From positions 1 through 7,939 of the forward strand of contig JBPCPI010000004.1 in NCBI GenBank assembly GCA_050999295.1: a stretch of DNA of 7,939 bases. The letters are read 5' to 3'. The notes beneath the pieces were generated by a model. It saw only the letters and a list, made by a program, of their open reading frames with translations, made no database searches and had not been told where the DNA came from. The position numbers and the translations under genes are program-made. The DNA comes from JACCQS01 sp050999295. Lineage in GTDB: Bacteria > Actinomycetota > Actinomycetes > Mycobacteriales > Geodermatophilaceae. Positions 4,886-7,939 of the stretch are shown here, one piece after another; the stretch's first letter is position 1, and every line of letters begins with the position of its first letter.

Positions 4886-5665
4886 ATGCACATCGTTCTG
4901 ATGACAGATGCCAGACAACCGACTGCCGAGGTCCTTCCCGCGCTCGGCCTGCTCAATCACCACGTCCGCGTCGTCCCAGCGCGGCTGGACAGCATGCTCA
5001 ACGATGTAGCCGGCAACGAGGACGTCGTCATCGTCGATGCCCGGATGGACCTCGCCGGCGCGCGGACGCTGTGCAAGATGCTCTCCTCGACCGGGGTCGC
5101 CGCCGCACTGGTCGCGGTCCTGACCGACGGCGGACTCGTTGCCTTGTCACCGGACTGGGGTTGCGACGACGTCCTGCTGGACACCGCCGGCCCGGCCGAA
5201 GTCAACGCTCGGCTGCGCTGGGCATCCGATCGTCGGTTGGCCGCGGTCGCTCCGGTCGACGGGCCACAGAGCGGGCTGATCGAGGCCGGCGACATCTCCA
5301 TCGACGAGCACACCTACGCCGCCAAGCTGCGGGGGCGTGCCCTCGACCTCACGTACAAGGAGTTCGAACTCCTGAAGTACCTTGCCGCGCATCCGGGCCG
5401 GGTCTTCTCACGCGCCCAGTTGCTGCAGGAAGTGTGGGGCTATGACTACTTCGGCGGCACCCGGACGGTCGATGTCCACATACGGCGGCTTCGCGCGAAG
5501 CTGGGCACCGACTTCGAGTCCTTGATTGGAACCGTTCGCAACGTGGGTTACAAGCTGGAAGCTCGCGAGGCCAGCAATTCCCAGCCGAACGCGCAGGCCG
5601 GTCCGGACAGCCGCCAAGCCCAGCGGGCGGACGAGGCCGAGCAGAGGGCCCGCCACAGCGGGTGA
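4886..5665 (+). CDS. glnR: GlnR, OmpR-family nitrogen response regulator
   Basis: Seen: 259 residues. The receiver-like domain (1-115) reads QPTAEVLPALGLLNHHVRV (11-29), then VVIVDAR with Asp51 at the phospho-acceptor site and WGCDDVLLDTAGPAEVNARL (91-110). The winged-helix DNA-binding domain (about 135-226) contains LDLTYKEFELLKYLAAHPGR, VWGYDYFGGTRTVDVHIRRL and LIGTVRNVGYKL. A polar Gln/Glu/Arg-rich tail ends the protein. Both domains match Streptomyces and mycobacterial GlnR as I remember them. Start ATG 4886 has GGAG 7 nt upstream; an open extension to 4751 has no support. Known: GlnR is an orphan regulator, a dimer that works without a cognate kinase and lacks the full acidic pocket of normal receivers. 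It controls glutamine synthetase, ammonium transport and other nitrogen genes. It overlaps mshD by 4 nt. Confidence 0.95.
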   Translation: MHIVLMTDARQPTAEVLPALGLLNHHVRVVPARLDSMLNDVAGNEDVVIVDARMDLAGARTLCKMLSSTGVAAALVAVLTDGGLVALSPDWGCDDVLLDTAGPAEVNARLRWASDRRLAAVAPVDGPQSGLIEAGDISIDEHTYAAKLRGRALDLTYKEFELLKYLAAHPGRVFSRAQLLQEVWGYDYFGGTRTVDVHIRRLRAKLGTDFESLIGTVRNVGYKLEAREASNSQPNAQAGPDSRQAQRADEAEQRARHSG

Positions 5666-6636
5666 CAGCGGCGGCGGAGAAGGTCTCGCAACTGGGACGG
5701 CTCAGCGAGTCGGAGGCGGCCGAGGTAGCCCGTCTCGTCGACGCGGTCGCCGACGCCGACGGCGTCAGCCCGGTCAACGAGCACGTCCTGCTGCACCTGC
5801 GCCATGGCGGGGACGTGGAGTCCTCCAACTTCTTGTTGCGGGCGGCCGACGGCACGCTGGCCGGGTACGCGCACTTGGATCCGACCGATCCGATCGCCGG
5901 ACCGGCGGCCGAACTGGCGATTTCTCCCGATCACCGGGGGCAAGGACTGGGCCGGCTGCTGCTGCGAGTTGTCGAGCAGGCGAGCCCCGACGGGCGGCTC
6001 CGGCTGTGGGCACACGGCGCGCACTCCGGTGCCGAGGCGCTGGCCGTATCCGCCGGCTACAGCCGTACCAGGGTGCTGTGGCAGATGCGCAAATCCCTAC
6101 TGGCACACCTGCCGCCGCTCGAGATCCCCGACGGTGCGCGGTTCCGGCAGTTCCAGCCGGGAAGCGATGAAGCCGCCTGGACTGCGTTGAACAACGCGGC
6201 CTTCGCCGAGCACCCCGACCAGGGTGGCTGGAGCGAGCAGGACATCCTGCTTCGGGAGAAGGAGCCCTGGTTCGACCCCGCCGGCTTCCTATTGGCCGAA
6301 CGGGCCAGCTCGACCGACGAAGCCGGACTCGACGGCAAGCCGGATCTGCTCGGTTTCCACTGGACCAAGATCCACGGCTCGCTACCGGCTCAGCACGGCT
6401 CCGGCACCCACGCGCACGAGCCGATCGGCGAGGTGTACGTGCTGGGCGTACACCCCTCGGTGCGCGGCATGCGGCTAGGCCCGGCCCTGACGATCGCCGG
6501 CCTGCGCTACCTGCGCAGCCGTGGTCTGGGTCAGGTCATGCTCTATGTCGACGAGTCCAACACCGCCGCCATCTCGATCTATTCGGGACTGGGATTCACC
6601 CGCTGGGACACCGACGTCTCCTACACTCGCGACTAG
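5662..6636 (+). CDS. mshD: Mycothiol synthase (MshD), double GNAT acetyltransferase
   Basis: Seen: 324 residues in two GNAT domains. The N-terminal one (about 10-145) has AELAISPDHRGQGLGRLLL with the acetyl-CoA loop RGQGLG at 92-97. The C-terminal one (about 158-322) has EVYVLGVHPSVRGMRLGPAL (257-276) and LYVDESNTAAISIYSGLGF (294-312). Length and both motifs are as expected for MshD. Function: acetylates Cys-GlcN-Ins with acetyl-CoA, the last step of mycothiol synthesis, in the cytoplasm. By family knowledge the C-terminal domain is catalytic, and Glu257 and Tyr307 are candidates for its conserved acid and tyrosine. Start: GTG 5662 overlapping the glnR TGA (GTGA), so translation is probably coupled; no separate well-placed ribosome site is seen. 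It ties the locus to the thiol chemistry of the minus-strand genes, since mycothiol consumes cysteine. Confidence 0.95.
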   Translation: MTAAAEKVSQLGRLSESEAAEVARLVDAVADADGVSPVNEHVLLHLRHGGDVESSNFLLRAADGTLAGYAHLDPTDPIAGPAAELAISPDHRGQGLGRLLLRVVEQASPDGRLRLWAHGAHSGAEALAVSAGYSRTRVLWQMRKSLLAHLPPLEIPDGARFRQFQPGSDEAAWTALNNAAFAEHPDQGGWSEQDILLREKEPWFDPAGFLLAERASSTDEAGLDGKPDLLGFHWTKIHGSLPAQHGSGTHAHEPIGEVYVLGVHPSVRGMRLGPALTIAGLRYLRSRGLGQVMLYVDESNTAAISIYSGLGFTRWDTDVSYTRD

Positions 6637-6714
6637 CCCCCCCGCAGCGCGCTACCTGCCGCGTTCGTGCCGGCCGTTACCATTCCGTAATCGGTTCGGA
6701 GATGGGCACGCTGG

Positions 6715-6736
6715 GTTCATCCTACGTTCATCCACC
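6715..6736 (+). promoter_or_regulatory. PHO box (PhoP/RegX3-type direct repeats) upstream of pstS
   Basis: Two directly adjacent 11-nt units, GTTCATCCTAC (6715-6725) and GTTCATCCACC (6726-6736), match the GTTCA-type direct-repeat units bound by actinobacterial phosphate response regulators. Looser GTTC starts at 6663 and 6694 upstream could be weak extra units. The box lies 114 nt upstream of the pstS start in the 214-nt mshD-pstS gap. I see no clear -10 hexamer downstream and no terminator behind mshD. Phosphate-starvation induction of pstS is inferred. Confidence 0.75.
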
Positions 6737-6850
6737 GTCGTACAGCGCAACACCTGCCTCCACTTGTATCGCTCTTGGCCGCCGACAGCTGTCGGTGACC
6801 TCGATGTCGCAGGGCGCGTCTGCTCGGCGACTGGAACGAAGGCGACAGGT

Positions 6851-7819
6851 GTGACTAAGAGGCTTCGAGGACGAATGAGTGCCCTAGCGGCTGTGTCGGC
6901 GTTCGCGCTGGTGCTGACCTCCTGCGGGGGTGAGGATGCGGGTTCATCCGGTTCCGGGGATGGCGGCGCCGAGCAGCTCTCCGGCGAGGTGAAGGTCGAC
7001 GGTTCGAGCACCGTCGCCCCGCTGAGCGAGGCTGCCGCTGCGCTGTACGCGGAGGAACAGCCGGATGTCAACGTCACGGTGGGCACCTCGGGCACCGGCG
7101 GCGGCTTCGAGAAGTTCTGCAACGGTGAGACCGACATCTCCGACGCATCCCGTCCGATCAAGGACGAGGAGATCGCTGCCTGCGAGGCCAACAGCATCAC
7201 CTACGCCGAACTGATCGTGGCCAACGACGCCCTGACCGTCGTGGTGAACCCGGCAGTCGACTTCGTCGACTGCCTGACGGTCGAGCAACTCAGCACCATC
7301 TGGTCGTCCGGCTCCACGATCGCGAACTGGAACGAGGTGGACCCGAGCTTCCCCGATCTGCCGCTTGACCTGTACGGCGCTGGTACGGACTCCGGCACGT
7401 TCGACTACTTCACCGATGCGATCAACGGCGAAGAAGGCAACAGCCGGACCGACTACACGCCATCCGAGGACGACAACACGACCGTGCAGGGCGTGGCCGG
7501 CTCCGAAGGTGGGATGGGCTACTTCGGTTTCACCTACTATGAGGAGAACGCCGACACGCTCAAGGCCCTGGAGATCGATAACGGTGAAGGTTGCGTCGCC
7601 CCCAGCGTCGAGACCGCGCAGGACGGCAGCTATGCCCCGCTGTCCCGTCCACTGTTCATTTACCCCAGTGACAAGGGCGTTGAGCGGCCCGAGGTCCTCG
7701 ATTTCATCAACTTCTACATCGAGAACATCGACGACATCGTGACCGAGGCGCAATACGTACCGCTCACTGACGAGCAAAAAGCCACCTTGGCCGAAGAGTT
7801 CGAAGCCCTGACCGGCTGA
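6851..7819 (+). CDS. pstS: PstS, phosphate-binding lipoprotein of the Pst ABC transporter
   Basis: Seen: 322 residues. A lipoprotein signal starts MTKRLRGRMSALAAVSAF and ends in the lipobox LTSC (22-25), so Cys25 is the lipidated residue. An acidic Gly/Ser linker follows, then the periplasmic-binding fold with phosphate-contact loops VDGSSTVAPL (49-58), GTSGTGGGF (78-86), DASRP (98-102) and GAGTDSGTFDYF (176-187). Cys90, 111, 141 and 248 could form disulfides. Start: GTG 6851, with GAAGG 8 nt upstream; a much longer open frame from 6521 is antisense-like shadow over mshD, and ATG 6875 would cut the basic signal N-region. Function: captures inorganic phosphate outside the membrane and delivers it to PstCAB. 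Regulation: PHO box upstream. A probable pstC follows 10 nt after its stop. Confidence 0.95.
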   Translation: MTKRLRGRMSALAAVSAFALVLTSCGGEDAGSSGSGDGGAEQLSGEVKVDGSSTVAPLSEAAAALYAEEQPDVNVTVGTSGTGGGFEKFCNGETDISDASRPIKDEEIAACEANSITYAELIVANDALTVVVNPAVDFVDCLTVEQLSTIWSSGSTIANWNEVDPSFPDLPLDLYGAGTDSGTFDYFTDAINGEEGNSRTDYTPSEDDNTTVQGVAGSEGGMGYFGFTYYEENADTLKALEIDNGEGCVAPSVETAQDGSYAPLSRPLFIYPSDKGVERPEVLDFINFYIENIDDIVTEAQYVPLTDEQKATLAEEFEALTG

Positions 7820-7829
7820 TCCACCTTCC

Positions 7830-7939
7830 ATGTCAGTGACCGAACTAGGGTCGAGGGGGGCACCGCACCCCAACACGGCGGGGGGGGGGGAGGGGGAGGC
7901 GCGGGGGGGGGGGGGGGGGTGGGGGAGGTGGTGTTTTGT
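7830..7939 (+). CDS. pstC: Probable start of pstC (phosphate permease), truncated and corrupted
   Basis: An ATG 10 nt after the pstS stop opens a frame MSVTELGSRGAPHPNTA that stays open to the window end. Position after pstS and the polar N-terminus suit PstC, the inner-membrane permease, but no membrane segment is reached. Only about the first 17 codons are trustworthy, because the following bases are poly-G. No clear ribosome site was seen. The identity rests on operon order alone. Confidence 0.4.
   Translation, partial: MSVTELGSRGAPHPNTAGGGEGEARGGGGGWGRWCF
7880..7939. other. Poly-G low-complexity tail, probable sequencing artefact
   Basis: Runs of 11 G (7880-7890) and 17 G (7903-7919) with only scattered other bases, ending GGTGTTTTGT. 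Nothing else in the window looks like this. G-only tails are a known artefact of two-colour short-read chemistry when signal is lost, and this one falls at the end of the window, so it is probably a contig end rather than genome sequence. Confidence 0.8.

Noticed and set aside
6521..6850. Long N-terminal extension of PstS to 6521
   Set aside because: It overlaps mshD in another frame and passes through the PHO box; GTG 6851 has a ribosome site and a proper lipoprotein signal.
6944..7876. 310-codon minus-strand frame opposite pstS
   Set aside because: A shadow of the pstS codon pattern with no recognisable domain or ribosome site.

Overview
The window is high-GC DNA from an actinomycete. It carries a mycothiol synthase (MshD), a GlnR regulator, an LmeA/DUF2993 lipid-binding protein, a DUF1416/SseC protein and a CysA2-type sulfurtransferase. 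From memory, the gene order follows the Mycobacterium tuberculosis neighbourhood Rv0813c-Rv0820 (FABP-like, sseC2, cysA2, thiX, lmeA, glnR, mshD, phosphate transport). The genus cannot be fixed from the sequence. Differences from mycobacteria are the DUF4395 gene inside the sulfur cluster, the extra polytopic membrane gene between lmeA and glnR, and pstS (rather than a lone phoT) after mshD.

Left half (1-4786, all minus strand). Reading in the direction of transcription from right to left: an unrecognised polytopic membrane protein (4786-3977), lmeA (3963-3271), a spacer with two near-identical palindromes, and a membrane-anchored thioredoxin thiX (3145-2642). Next come a 25-codon cysteine-rich leader peptide (2573-2496), a DUF4395 membrane protein (2398-1850), a sulfurtransferase (1844-1002), DUF1416/SseC (927-625), a possible tiny membrane ORF (562-461) and a nitrobindin/FABP-like heme-binding protein cut by the window edge (464-1). 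The leader has a leaderless-type promoter. Its last codons and stop contain an exact complement of the Shine-Dalgarno sequence of the DUF4395 gene, so the sulfur operon is probably under cysteine-responsive translational attenuation.

Right half (4886-7939, plus strand). glnR and mshD overlap by 4 nt (GTGA). A 214-nt intergenic region with a PhoP/RegX3-type PHO box (two adjacent 11-nt GTTCATC repeats) precedes pstS, a lipoprotein phosphate receptor. The first codons of a probable pstC follow. The last 60 bases are almost pure G and look like a sequencing or assembly artefact at a contig end.

The locus therefore groups sulfur/cysteine supply and thiol redox (sulfurtransferase, thioredoxin, MshD), nitrogen control (GlnR), envelope lipoglycan synthesis (LmeA) and phosphate uptake (Pst). 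Unusual non-coding features are the cysteine leader with its SD-sequestration structure, a 5 x 17-bp tandem array crossing the sulfurtransferase stop codon, a 24-bp perfect palindrome inside the thioredoxin coding sequence, and the paired ACGTTATGC/GCATAACGT palindromes upstream of thiX. No gene-free stretch longer than 300 bases exists. No tRNA, rRNA, CRISPR or transposase gene was seen.
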